This document shows, piece by piece, positions 30,504 through 38,960 of a DNA stretch of 64,000 nucleotides (positions are counted from its first letter, which is position 1; every line of letters starts with the position of its first letter). Location of the stretch: contig NZ_CP014546.1 of assembly GCF_001579805.1 (NCBI RefSeq), forward strand, positions 3,224,001 to 3,288,000, in the 5' to 3' direction. Position numbers and translations under genes: made by a program. Source of the stretch: Pseudomonas azotoformans. Lineage in GTDB: Bacteria > Pseudomonadota > Gammaproteobacteria > Pseudomonadales > Pseudomonadaceae. The notes under the pieces were generated by a model. The model saw only the letters and a list, made by a program, of their open reading frames with translations, was not told the origin of the DNA and did not search any database.

Positions 30504-31112
30504 TCAGGGCTTCTCGCCTTTGAGCTGGCGCAGGCTGATGTCGGCCAGGCAGGTGCCGAGTTCGCCCAGGTGGTCGATCACCGAGTGCACGCCCAGCCCG
30601 TACAGGGCGACGGTGGCCTTGCCGCGCTTATGCTCGCGTTCCTGTTCGCTCAGCGCCTGCCATTGTTCAGGGGCCATGCCACAGAGTGAGCCGCAGGAAG
30701 CCAGGCCGATGGTCCACAACCCGGCGTTGAGCCCGGATTGCAGCAAGCGCGGTTCGCCGCTGACCAAGACGCAGCCTTCCAGGCGTTCGATGTTCAGCTG
30801 CATCAAGGCTTGCCAGCAGGCGTGGGGCGCAGGCCAGCGAATGGAGGAGGGTGGTGTCGCCTTGACCCACGCAGGCAGCGTGGCGGCCAGCGGGGTGGTG
30901 ACGGCGGGAGGCAGTTCATCCAGCCAGGCGCATGGGATGCCTTGTTCCTTGAGACTGCGCAGGATGTTCAGGGCGCCGGGCGTAGCCTGGGATTCAAGGG
31001 AGGGCGAGTCGGTGCGAGCACGGGAACCGAAGTCCACCAGGCAGCCACTCAAGCCAAACAGGACGGCAGTCAAGGTGGGTGCGCTGGCGATGGCTATCTC
31101 GGCGTGAGGCAT
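30504..31112 (-). CDS. PhnX-like HAD-family protein lacking the nucleophile
   Basis: A 202-aa cytoplasmic protein whose ends resemble phosphonoacetaldehyde hydrolase: AVLFGLSGCLVDFGSRA at residues 16-32, and AGLWTIGLASCGSLCGM with VIDHLGELGTCLADI near the C terminus. In PhnX the first motif is FDWAGTxVDFGS; here the nucleophilic Asp is replaced by Gly, and the protein is about 65 residues shorter than PhnX. No other phosphonate gene is near. A non-catalytic or altered role is likely. It follows no operon partner closely. Confidence 0.75.
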   Translation of the reverse strand: MPHAEIAIASAPTLTAVLFGLSGCLVDFGSRARTDSPSLESQATPGALNILRSLKEQGIPCAWLDELPPAVTTPLAATLPAWVKATPPSSIRWPAPHACWQALMQLNIERLEGCVLVSGEPRLLQSGLNAGLWTIGLASCGSLCGMAPEQWQALSEQEREHKRGKATVALYGLGVHSVIDHLGELGTCLADISLRQLKGEKP

Positions 31113-31240
31113 GTCGACATCCCTGAAATAGCACCAACGCTATCGAGCCAGGATGACAAGTCGATGACAGGATTGTGAATTGTAGGAAATTTGTCCATTT
31201 TTGTTGTGACATTTCCTAGTTACTGCCTAATTGCCAACTT

Positions 31241-31257
31241 CCGTCATATACTGACGG
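31241..31257 (+). promoter_or_regulatory. Palindrome over the probable mlaA -10
   Basis: CCGTCA-TATAC-TGACGG, a perfect 6-base inverted repeat around TATACT, which would serve as a -10 about 55 bases before the mlaA start. No good -35 is visible. Confidence 0.45.
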
Positions 31258-31307
31258 CCTTATTCAGGGCATAGCGCCCATGACAGACCATTCAAGGAGC
31301 AAAAGCT

Positions 31308-31997
31308 ATGCGCTGGAGCCACTACTTCGCTCAGCTGTCGGTGTGTGCCACTGTCTTGTTGGCGCCTTTCGCCGCACAGGCCGCGTCGGAAGATGATCCA
31401 TGGGAAAGCGTCAACCGCCCGATCTTCACCTTTAACGATACCGTAGATACCTATGCCCTCAAGCCATTGGCCCAGGGCTATCAGTTCGTGACGCCGCAGT
31501 TCGTACAGGATGGCATTCACAACTTCTTCCGCAACATCGGCGACGTAGGCAACCTGGCCAACAACGTGCTGCAGCTCAAGCCGCATAATGCCGGTGTCGA
31601 CACGGCACGTTTGCTGGTCAACACCACTTTCGGCGTGCTGGGCTTTATCGATGTCGGCACCAAAATGGGGCTGCAACGCAGCGATGAAGATTTCGGCCAG
31701 ACCCTCGGCTACTGGGGCGTCGGCAGCGGTCCTTACGTAATGCTGCCTCTGCTCGGCCCAAGCACCTTGCGTGATGCGCCGTCCAAGTACGTGGACAGCT
31801 ACACCCAACCGTACCGTTACATGAACGATATCGGCTGGCGCAACAGTACTTTCGGCCTGAATATCGTCGACACCCGTGCCAGCCTGCTCGATAGCGAGAA
31901 GCTGATCACCGGTGACAAGTACACCTTCATCCGTAACGCCTACCTGCAGAACCGTGAGTTCAAGGTCAAGGACGGCAAGGTCGTCGACGACTTTTAA
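31308..31997 (+). CDS. mlaA: MlaA/VacJ-family phospholipid-asymmetry protein
   Basis: A 229-aa exported protein of the Mla pathway, which removes phospholipids from the outer leaflet of the outer membrane. The signal peptide ends AAQAA before SEDDPWESVNRPIFTFND, the family's N-terminal motif; GYWGVGSGPYVMLPLLGPS is the conserved core. No proper lipobox is seen: the only early cysteine is in LSVC at residue 13. The ATG at 31308 has AAGGAG upstream. A terminator follows. Confidence 0.9.
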   Translation: MRWSHYFAQLSVCATVLLAPFAAQAASEDDPWESVNRPIFTFNDTVDTYALKPLAQGYQFVTPQFVQDGIHNFFRNIGDVGNLANNVLQLKPHNAGVDTARLLVNTTFGVLGFIDVGTKMGLQRSDEDFGQTLGYWGVGSGPYVMLPLLGPSTLRDAPSKYVDSYTQPYRYMNDIGWRNSTFGLNIVDTRASLLDSEKLITGDKYTFIRNAYLQNREFKVKDGKVVDDF

Positions 31998-32016
31998 GTC
32001 GTGACGTTTTGAAATG

Positions 32017-32046
32017 AAAAAGGCGACCTCAGCGGTCGCCTTTTTT
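32017..32046. terminator. Bidirectional terminator between mlaA and the PilZ gene
   Basis: AGGCGACC pairs with GGTCGCCT, with AAAA before and TTTTTT after; it lies between convergent genes. Confidence 0.88.
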
Positions 32047-32057
32047 GTGCGCGGTTT

Positions 32058-32354
32058 TCAGCGCATTTTCAGGATCTTGAGGCCCAGGTGCTGGTCTTGG
32101 CCCGTGGCCTTGGCCCATACCACCTCGGTATCGGCCTCTAGCCCCTTCAGCGCGGCGTGCTCCGAATCGATGCGCACGGTCAGCAGGTCGCCTACGTTGA
32201 ACTGGCGAGGCGCCTGCACCTGCATGCCGGAACTGGAAAGGTCCACGCAAACCCCGGCAATCTCTTGCCCTGCATGGATCAGGGACACGTCTGCATCCAC
32301 ACGCATGCGGATGAAATCGCGTTTTTCGGCGTAGTCGCGCTCGTGTTCGCTCAT
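32058..32354 (-). CDS. Single-domain PilZ protein (canonical c-di-GMP motif)
   Basis: A 98-aa PilZ protein with RDFIR and the DLSSSG motif ((D/N)xSxxG) intact, so c-di-GMP binding is expected. The ATG at 32354 is chosen because AAGGA lies eight bases upstream; the ATG at 32363 overlaps that site. It is convergent with mlaA and may act as a free c-di-GMP adaptor. Confidence 0.87.
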   Translation of the reverse strand: MSEHERDYAEKRDFIRMRVDADVSLIHAGQEIAGVCVDLSSSGMQVQAPRQFNVGDLLTVRIDSEHAALKGLEADTEVVWAKATGQDQHLGLKILKMR

Positions 32355-32630
32355 GGGCTTCATCCTTACTTTGTGTTGTGGTCGTGCCTGTTCTTATAAC
32401 TCCCGGTGATTTGCGGTGTAAAGACGCCCGGCGACCATCGGCATGAGCTTGAAACCCCTGACGGATGGGAGTACCGTCTGCGCCTTAGAAGGGCACCTCT
32501 GCTTTACCGTTGTGCATGGGGAAAATCCCAATGCTTTGTAGGACAGAGAGGCTAGAAAGCGAATCCAGTACGTGAGCCCGGCCATTGTCGCGCCACCTAC
32601 GCCAACCTAATTCTGGCGCCGTTTGCCCAC

Positions 32631-33812
32631 ATGCAAAAAACCAGTGCCACGCTGCTGATAATCGATGACGACGAAGTAGTGCGCGCGAGCCTCGCGGCCT
32701 ATTTGGAAGACAGTGGCTTCAGCGTCCTGCAGGCCAGTAATGGCCAACAGGGTCTCCAGGTATTCGAGCGCGACCAGCCCGACCTTGTGATCTGCGACCT
32801 GCGCATGCCCCAGATGGGCGGCCTGGAGCTGATTCGCCAGGTGACTGAGCTCGCCCCGCAGACGCCGGTGATTGTGGTGTCGGGTGCCGGGGTGATGAAC
32901 GATGCTGTCGAAGCCTTGCGCCTGGGCGCCGCCGACTACCTGATCAAGCCCCTGGAAGACCTGGCGGTACTGGAGCACTCGGTGCGCCGTGCCCTGGATC
33001 GTGCACGCCTGCTGGTGGAGAACCAGCGCTACCGCGAAAAGCTCGAAACCGCCAACCGCGAACTCGAAGCCAGCCTCAACCTGCTCCAGGAGGACCAGAA
33101 TGCCGGTCGCCAGGTGCAGATGAACATGCTGCCGGTCAGCCCCTGGACCATCGACGACTTCCAGTTTGCCCACCAGATCATCCCGTCGTTGTACCTGTCG
33201 GGTGATTTTGTCGATTACTTCCGTGTGGATGAGCGACGTGTGGCGTTCTACCTGGCCGACGTTTCCGGCCACGGTGCTTCCTCGGCTTTTGTCACCGTGT
33301 TGTTGAAATTCATGACCACGCGGTTGCTGTTCGAATCCAAGCGCAATGGCACCTTGCCGGAGTTCACCCCCTCCGAGGTGCTGGGCCACATCAATCGGGG
33401 CCTGATCAGCTGCAAGCTGGGCAAGCACGTGACGATGGTTGGCGGCGTGATTGATGAAGAAACCGGTCTTTTGACCTACAGCATCGGTGGTCACCTGCCG
33501 ATGCCGGTTTTATACACTCCAGACAGTGTGCGTTATCTGGAAGGCCGTGGTCTGCCGGTTGGCTTGTTCAATGAAGCCACCTACGAAGACCACATCCTGG
33601 AGCTGCCGCCGACGTTCAGCCTCACGCTGATGTCAGACGGCATCCTGGACCTTCTTCCAGAGCCTACACTCAAAGAGAAAGAAGCCGCCTTGCCCCAAAA
33701 GGTCAAGTCGGCGGGCGGCAGCCTGGATGGCCTGCGGCAGGTTTTTGGATTGGCCACGCTAGGGGAGATGCCGGATGATATCGCCCTATTGGTGTTGAGC
33801 AGGAATCTTTGA
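32631..33812 (+). CDS. rssB: Response regulator RssB with PP2C-type phosphatase domain
   Basis: A 393-aa two-domain protein. The receiver has its phospho-acceptor in DLVICDLRMPQMGG and Lys in DYLIKPLEDL. A coiled-coil linker (about 125-160) leads to a SpoIIE-like PP2C domain with the metal-binding motifs SGDFVDYF, ADVSGHGASSAF and LMSDGILDLL all present, so it should be an active phosphatase. Its partner is the STAS protein that follows, with overlapping stop and start (TGATG). The pair matches Pseudomonas RssB-RssC; the role in RpoS control is by homology. No clear ribosome-binding site is seen for the ATG. Confidence 0.9.
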   Translation: MQKTSATLLIIDDDEVVRASLAAYLEDSGFSVLQASNGQQGLQVFERDQPDLVICDLRMPQMGGLELIRQVTELAPQTPVIVVSGAGVMNDAVEALRLGAADYLIKPLEDLAVLEHSVRRALDRARLLVENQRYREKLETANRELEASLNLLQEDQNAGRQVQMNMLPVSPWTIDDFQFAHQIIPSLYLSGDFVDYFRVDERRVAFYLADVSGHGASSAFVTVLLKFMTTRLLFESKRNGTLPEFTPSEVLGHINRGLISCKLGKHVTMVGGVIDEETGLLTYSIGGHLPMPVLYTPDSVRYLEGRGLPVGLFNEATYEDHILELPPTFSLTLMSDGILDLLPEPTLKEKEAALPQKVKSAGGSLDGLRQVFGLATLGEMPDDIALLVLSRNL

Positions 33813-34294
33813 TGAGTACCGGAAGAATCCAATTCGCCGAGCAAGACGGGACCTTTGTCCTGAAATTTGTCGGTGAAGTGCGCCTGACCTTGTGTTCGGC
33901 GCTGGATGCGACGATTGAGCGGATCTTCACAGCGTTGAATTTCTCGGCGATCGTGATCGATCTGACCGAAACCCGCAGCATCGATAGCACCACTCTTGGG
34001 TTGTTGGCCAAGTTGTCCATTCTGTCTCGGCAGAAGGTTGGCCTGTTGCCGACTGTGGTCACCACCCACGAAGACATTACCCGTCTGTTGCAGTCCATGG
34101 GGTTCGATCAGGTGTTCAACATCGTTGACCGCCCGATTCCGTGCCCGGAGTGCCTGACTGACCTCCCGTCCCAGGACCAGTCCGAGGAAGTGGTGCGGGT
34201 CAAAGTGTTGGAAGCGCACAAGATCCTGATGGGGTTGAACGAGTCCAATCGCGAAGCGTTCCATGATCTGGTGAATGCGCTAGAGCGGCATTGA
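33812..34294 (+). CDS. rssC: STAS-domain anti-sigma factor antagonist (RssC)
   Basis: A 160-aa STAS-domain protein; the phosphorylatable serine is in TRSIDSTTLGLLAKL. The C-terminal 50 residues extend beyond the STAS domain and include CPEC. It is translated from an ATG overlapping the rssB stop and is the expected substrate of the RssB phosphatase domain in a partner-switching module. Confidence 0.88.
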   Translation: MSTGRIQFAEQDGTFVLKFVGEVRLTLCSALDATIERIFTALNFSAIVIDLTETRSIDSTTLGLLAKLSILSRQKVGLLPTVVTTHEDITRLLQSMGFDQVFNIVDRPIPCPECLTDLPSQDQSEEVVRVKVLEAHKILMGLNESNREAFHDLVNALERH

Positions 34295-34315
34295 TCTAGA
34301 CGAATTCGAAGCATG

Positions 34316-34353
34316 AAAAAAGGGCGGTCCCCGTGAGGGTGACCGCCCTTTTT
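34316..34353. terminator. Bidirectional terminator between rssC and tal
   Basis: AGGGCGGTC pairs with GACCGCCCT, with AAAAAA before and TTTTT after; it lies between convergent genes. Confidence 0.9.
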
Positions 34354-34365
34354 GCCGTGGCTGCT

Positions 34366-35292
34366 TTACAGCTTGGCGGACAACAGCGCTTCGAGTTTTT
34401 CCTGGTCCCGAGCAAACTGACGGATACCCTCGGCCAGCTTCTCTGTTGCCATCGCGTCCTCGTTGGACTCCCAGCGGAACTGCGCTTCAGTCAAATGCAC
34501 ACGGGCTTCACCGGCATGGCCTGGCGACAGCTTGCGCTCCAGCGTGCCTTCGTCAGCCGCCAGCTTCTCCAGCAGGTCCGGGCTGATGGTCAGGCGATCG
34601 CACCCGGCCAGCTCTTCGATCTGACTGAGGTTGCGGAAGCTCGCGCCCATCACCACGGTCTTGTAGCCATTGGCCTTGTAGTAGTTGTAGATGCGCGTCA
34701 CCGACTGCACGCCCGGATCATCCGAACCGGTGTAGTCGTTGCCATTGGCCTTTTTGTACCAATCGTAGATACGGCCCACGAACGGCGAGATCAGGAACAC
34801 ACCGGCCTCTGCGCAGGCCACGGCCTGGGCGAAGGAGAACAGCAAGGTCAGGTTGGTCTGGATGCCTTCTTTTTCCAGCTGCTCGGCGGCGCGGATGCCT
34901 TCCCAGGTGGAAGCGATCTTGATCAGCACGCGGTCGCGGCCAACGCCGGCTTTGTCATACAGGTCGATCAGACGGTGTGCGCGCTTGAGAATAGCGGCTT
35001 CGTCAAACGACAGGCGGGCATCCACCTCAGTGGAAATACGCCCAGGTACCACTTTGAGGATCTCTTGACCGACTGCCACCGCAAAGCGGTCGCTGGCCAG
35101 GCCCACGTCACCGTTGCAGTCTTGCACGGCCTCATCCAGCAGCTTGGCATACGCAGGGATCGACGCAGCCTTGAGCAGCAGGGAAGGGTTGGTGGTGGCG
35201 TCTTGCGGCTTGAGCTTGGCGAGGGTGGAAAAATCGCCAGTATCGGCAACGACAGTGGTGAATTGCTTGAGTTGTTCCAGCTTGGAAGTCAT
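34366..35292 (-). CDS. tal: Transaldolase
   Basis: A 308-aa enzyme of the non-oxidative pentose phosphate pathway. The Schiff-base lysine is in [16 protein letters not shown], and ATTNPSLL and [17 protein letters not shown] are family motifs. The ATG at 35292 gives the TalB-like start [11 protein letters not shown]; the upstream in-frame extension is not conserved. Confidence 0.95.
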   Translation of the reverse strand: MTSKLEQLKQFTTVVADTGDFSTLAKLKPQDATTNPSLLLKAASIPAYAKLLDEAVQDCNGDVGLASDRFAVAVGQEILKVVPGRISTEVDARLSFDEAAILKRAHRLIDLYDKAGVGRDRVLIKIASTWEGIRAAEQLEKEGIQTNLTLLFSFAQAVACAEAGVFLISPFVGRIYDWYKKANGNDYTGSDDPGVQSVTRIYNYYKANGYKTVVMGASFRNLSQIEELAGCDRLTISPDLLEKLAADEGTLERKLSPGHAGEARVHLTEAQFRWESNEDAMATEKLAEGIRQFARDQEKLEALLSAKL

Positions 35293-35460
35293 GGGCGTGC
35301 TCTGTCCTATGGGTCTGATGACATTACCCGAGCGCCGGCAGGGGCTCAAGGGCGCAAATGCGTTCGATCGTTTGCGAGGGCAACAACCTGAAAACAGCCG
35401 TTTGAATGGCAGGTCTGGCTGTTAAATAGGAGGACAAAACGGCCAGCAGGTTCAACCTGA

Positions 35461-36456
35461 TCAACGCCCTTCCAATAACGCGCCCGCCTGATCCAGCAAG
35501 GCCAACGGATCGCTCGCCTTATGAATATCCACCGACAGCAACTGCCTGAACTTCCTCGCCCCCGGAAAACCCGTGCCCAACCCCAGCACATGCCGGGTAA
35601 TGTGGTGCATCGTCCCGCCACCGGCCAAATGTTCGGCAATATAAGGCCGCAACTGCGCCAGCGCCTCGGCTCGACCTATCACCGGCTGCGTGCTGCCAAA
35701 CAATTGCTGATCCACCTCCGCCAGCAAATACGGATTGTGATAAGCCTCACGCCCCAGCATGACCCCGTCAAACGTTTGTAAATGCTCATGACACTGCTCC
35801 AGCGTCTTGATTCCGCCGTTGAGAATAATCTCCAGCTCAGGGAAATCCTGCTTCAGCTGGGCCGCAACGTCGTAGCGCAGTGGCGGAATGTCCCGATTCT
35901 CCTTGGGCGACAACCCCTCCAGAATCGCAATCCGCGCATGCACCGTAAAACTGGTGCAGCCCGCGTCCTTCACCGTCCCGACGAAATCACACAACTCGGC
36001 ATAACTGTCCCGCCCATTGATCCCGATGCGATGCTTCACCGTCACCGGGATCGTTACTGCGTCACGCATCGCCTTCACACAATCCGCCACCAGGGCTGGG
36101 TGCGCCATCAGGATCGCGCCGATCATGTTGTTCTGCACCCGGTCGCTGGGGCAGCCGACGTTCAGATTCACCTCGTCGTAGCCGGCCGCCTGCGCCATGC
36201 GCGCGCAGGCGGCCAGATCGGCGGGAACGCTGCCGCCCAATTGCAGGGCTAGAGGGTGTTCAGCTTCGTTGTGGCGCAGGAAGCGTTCGTGGTCGCCGTG
36301 GAGGATGGCGCCCGTGGTGACCATTTCGGTGTAGAGCAGGGCGTGTTTGGAGAGCAGGCGTAGGAAGAACCGGCAGTGGCGGTCCGTCCAATCCATCATC
36401 GGCGCGACGGAGAAACGGCGGGAAAAAGAGTGTGGTGCAGCACTGATCGGGGACAT
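35461..36456 (-). CDS. dusA: tRNA-dihydrouridine(20/20a) synthase DusA
   Basis: A 331-aa flavoenzyme reducing uridines at tRNA positions 20 and 20a. FMN-binding SVAPMMDWTDRHCRFF, the catalytic cysteine in NLNVGCPSDRVQNN and the KHRIGI motif are present. The ATG at 36456 matches the family start and length; the longer in-frame ORF begins with unrelated sequence. Confidence 0.95.
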   Translation of the reverse strand: MSPISAAPHSFSRRFSVAPMMDWTDRHCRFFLRLLSKHALLYTEMVTTGAILHGDHERFLRHNEAEHPLALQLGGSVPADLAACARMAQAAGYDEVNLNVGCPSDRVQNNMIGAILMAHPALVADCVKAMRDAVTIPVTVKHRIGINGRDSYAELCDFVGTVKDAGCTSFTVHARIAILEGLSPKENRDIPPLRYDVAAQLKQDFPELEIILNGGIKTLEQCHEHLQTFDGVMLGREAYHNPYLLAEVDQQLFGSTQPVIGRAEALAQLRPYIAEHLAGGGTMHHITRHVLGLGTGFPGARKFRQLLSVDIHKASDPLALLDQAGALLEGR

Positions 36457-36639
36457 TGGACAATCTGAGGTGGGTAGGGCGAAGGACGCGAGTTTATCAG
36501 GAATAAAGGTGCAGGATTCGCGCTGGTTCTCTGAACCAAACCTGTAGCACAAGCAGGTTTCATCATTTGCCGCGTTTTTGAAGGCTAGGATAGTTCTGAG
36601 TGAGGCCGTCCACGCCTCCAGCCCAATGGGAGCGGGATT

Positions 36640-36861
36640 ATGGCCTCGAAACTGATCAAAATCGTGTTGATCACCAGCACTTTACTGCTGGGTGCTTGCT
36701 CGTCCGATTTATCAAGCGTGAGCCACGACCCATGCTTTTCAGGGGGATGCCAGGCGTTTGGTGACCATAGCCCCAACAAAGCCGCCAAGATAAGTTTTGG
36801 AGGCAGTGGGCTTGGGAGCAGTTATGGTGAGTACGGATCCGGGTTGCTGCACGACGATTGA
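36640..36861 (+). CDS. Small lipoprotein, 73 aa
   Basis: A short lipoprotein with signal peptide MASKLIKIVLITSTLLL and lipobox LLGAC (Cys at about residue 20). The mature part is Gly/Ser rich with two further cysteines (DPCFSGGCQAF) that could form a disulfide. GGGAGCGGG precedes the ATG. Function unknown; the residue after Cys is Ser, so outer-membrane sorting is expected. Confidence 0.75.
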   Translation: MASKLIKIVLITSTLLLGACSSDLSSVSHDPCFSGGCQAFGDHSPNKAAKISFGGSGLGSSYGEYGSGLLHDD

Positions 36862-36894
36862 TGGGGTGGTGGGCTGTTGTGCAGCCCAGCGGAG

Positions 36895-37735
36895 TCAGCG
36901 GGTGGTGAGCGTGCCTTTATGAAAAATCTCACGCCGCGCCCGACGGCTTATGTTTTCGTGCTTGCTTGACGCGTACATTTCATCAAAGCGATTGCGATCA
37001 ATCCCTTCATATTTACCCAATTCCTCCATGACCATACGATCGTAATCCTGCTCGATCACGAACCGGAAAATCTCCCGCCGATAATAGAAACCGAACTGGA
37101 ATGCGAGTACCTCGCTGAGGTGTTCTGTCGGAGTGAGGAAACAGTTTTCCAGGTCGATCGCCTTGGCGAGGGTAGGATGCGCCAGATTGATCATCACATT
37201 TTCGACCCAGAAGTCCATGTGCACCACGTTTTTGCTGTGCAGGGTACGCAGCAATTTGAACGATGCAGTGATCAGGCTGTGGATGTCGCGCTCTTGTTCA
37301 AGCCAAGCCAGGCCACTGAGGTAGCCGTCGAGCATCTCGGTGAAGATGAAAAACTCCTGGATCAGGCCCTAGCGCTGATTTTCTGTAGCCGAAGCCATAC
37401 AGGCCGGCGACGGGGGCGCCGCGTTTCTGTGCGCTGAAGGTGTTGATGACCTCTTCCACCGGCCAGTCGAATGTGCCGTCGCGCTTTGAGCGGCCGAATG
37501 TGACGCGCAATTTGGGCCTGAGGCTGTCGAGCGGTTGGGATTTGGCGAACAGGTCATTCTCCATTCCTTTCAGTGGAGCGCTGATGCGATTTTTCAACTG
37601 GTAGCGGGTGTCGATCAGGTCCTGAATCGCCTGTTGGGCGCTGTCGTCAGTGCCCTGTGTGGTATGGACCGTGGCGTTGCGATGGCTGAGTGTCGATGGA
37701 AAACTCTGGAGCACGATGCTGTCGGGAAAGCTCAA
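36895..37735 (-). pseudogene. InaA/lipopolysaccharide-kinase-like protein, interrupted by +1 base
   Basis: Two adjacent minus-strand frames (37735-37298 and on to 36895) join into one 279-aa kinase-like protein. The catalytic loop is HMDFWVENVM (HxDxxxxN) with a metal-binding Asp in KAIDLENCF, as in InaA/LPS kinases. The frame breaks at CCC 37367-37369; removing one base gives ALGLIQEFFIFTEMLDGYL and restores the protein. The start is probably TTG at 37735, with AAGGA upstream. Neighbours wzz and a small lipoprotein suggest a cell-envelope role. An assembly artefact is likely, because four other genes here carry the same kind of error. Confidence 0.78.
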
Positions 37736-38098
37736 AACACATCCTTGTCATTGGTGTATGACGGATATGTTACAGCCTGAAGGTATTGGATCCAACCTGA
37801 ACATAACCTGAACAGAGCTTAAAAATTTCGTTCTATCTGCTTGTATTTCTTGACTATTTCTTTTGAGTATGGATTCGGTGTGCGTTAAAGGCTGTATGAA
37901 TATCATGTTTCAGCAAAAAAATGCTGTAAAAGAAATGGGTCGTGGTGCAATAATGGCTTTAGGCCATTATCTTACTTTATTAAAGTTCTTCTAATGAAAA
38001 CAACACGTTCAGCGAAATTGTTCATTGTTTTTATTGTTTTTCTGCTGGTCTGTGTTGTTTGTTTTTTGATTGAAGCGCTCTTAGAGTGATGTTCGCGC
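37736..38098. other. AT-rich intergenic region between the kinase gene and wzz
   Basis: About 360 bases clearly richer in A and T than the surroundings. It holds one possible 31-codon membrane-peptide ORF (37994-38089); no convincing repeat or RNA gene was seen. The composition and the O-antigen-type neighbour suggest acquired sequence. Confidence 0.5.
37994..38089 (+). CDS. Possible 31-aa single-pass membrane peptide
   Basis: ATG to TGA encodes MKTTRSAKLFIVFIVFLLVC followed by VVCFLIEALLE: a positively charged N terminus, one hydrophobic segment of about 20 residues and an acidic end, the shape of bacterial small membrane proteins. There is no good ribosome-binding site, only an AAAG. Could be chance in AT-rich DNA. 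Confidence 0.3.
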   Translation: MKTTRSAKLFIVFIVFLLVCVVCFLIEALLE

Positions 38099-38764
38099 TC
38101 AATGCGACTGTTTGTACTGTCGAATCAAAAACCTGCCAAGCACAAAGGCGCTCCCTAGAATAAACCCTAACAAAGCGCCCAGGGAGGCGAACTTTCTGGT
38201 GGCTTTTGTCGTCTTGGTCGAGACAGTTTTTATTTCGTCGAGAGTGCTGAATGCTTTGAGCGTATTGTTTGCAGCCAATGCCGGTAGATTAAGGACTATG
38301 GCTTCGGAGTTTGCAGTCGCCATTGCTGATTCCAGCTGTGTTGTAGCCATGGCTGCCGTACCAGCAGCAATTGAAGCGATATAAAGGACGGGCTCATTTC
38401 CAATTGATTTGGGTGGGGCGTCTGTCAACGTAACGGATTTGGCAGTCATGATGCCCATTGCGGAATAAAAAATATCATTTTGGATTGTGCTGTACAACTT
38501 GGTTTCCAGCGGCAATGGACTTGCTGTGACTGGAGCGTCTTTTTCATTGACTTCTTTATATAAGCTGTAAAGGGATGGTTTAGTGATGTAAGTGCTGGCA
38601 ATCCATTGTTCGGGTGACGATGCATAAAGTGCTAATGAAACGGCGGCGCCTATTAAGGTGGCTGCAATAACGGCTATCTTGCCTTTCCATAATGCCTGGA
38701 TAAGTGGTATCGGATCTATTTCGTCATCATTAGGGCGGGCTTTTGAATTCGTTGGGCGGCTCAC
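38099..38764 (-). CDS. Short Wzz/chain-length-determinant-like protein
   Basis: A 221-aa polysaccharide co-polymerase-like protein. It has a cytoplasmic N terminus with DEIDPIPLIQALWKGK, membrane segment 1 near 33-50 and membrane segment 2 near 190-212 (FASLGALLGFILGSAFVLG). The periplasmic part is about 140 residues, much shorter than O-antigen Wzz proteins (about 250 or more), so it is a reduced form or a Wzz-like accessory protein. The start is GTG at 38764, with AAAGGAA upstream. Codons are more AT-rich than in neighbours. Confidence 0.75.
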   Translation of the reverse strand: MSRPTNSKARPNDDEIDPIPLIQALWKGKIAVIAATLIGAAVSLALYASSPEQWIASTYITKPSLYSLYKEVNEKDAPVTASPLPLETKLYSTIQNDIFYSAMGIMTAKSVTLTDAPPKSIGNEPVLYIASIAAGTAAMATTQLESAMATANSEAIVLNLPALAANNTLKAFSTLDEIKTVSTKTTKATRKFASLGALLGFILGSAFVLGRFLIRQYKQSH

Positions 38765-38960
38765 GAAAAATTCCTTTATTTGCGTTCACGAATTGTAGAG
38801 AAAAAAACACAATACGCCCACGCAATAGTGCGTCATCGCAGGAGGCTGAGAATGGTTCTTGTCTGCAGGGGCTGGCGCGCCTCTTTTTTTATAGTCGCGC
38901 CGATTCATGGTGCCTTTCGTAGGATCATTCCTGCGACACAATCGTTCACGTGCCTAGCAC

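Noticed and set aside
36895..37735. Two separate small genes instead of one frameshifted kinase gene
   Set aside because: The catalytic loop is in the second part and the family N-lobe in the first; a single-base correction joins them exactly.
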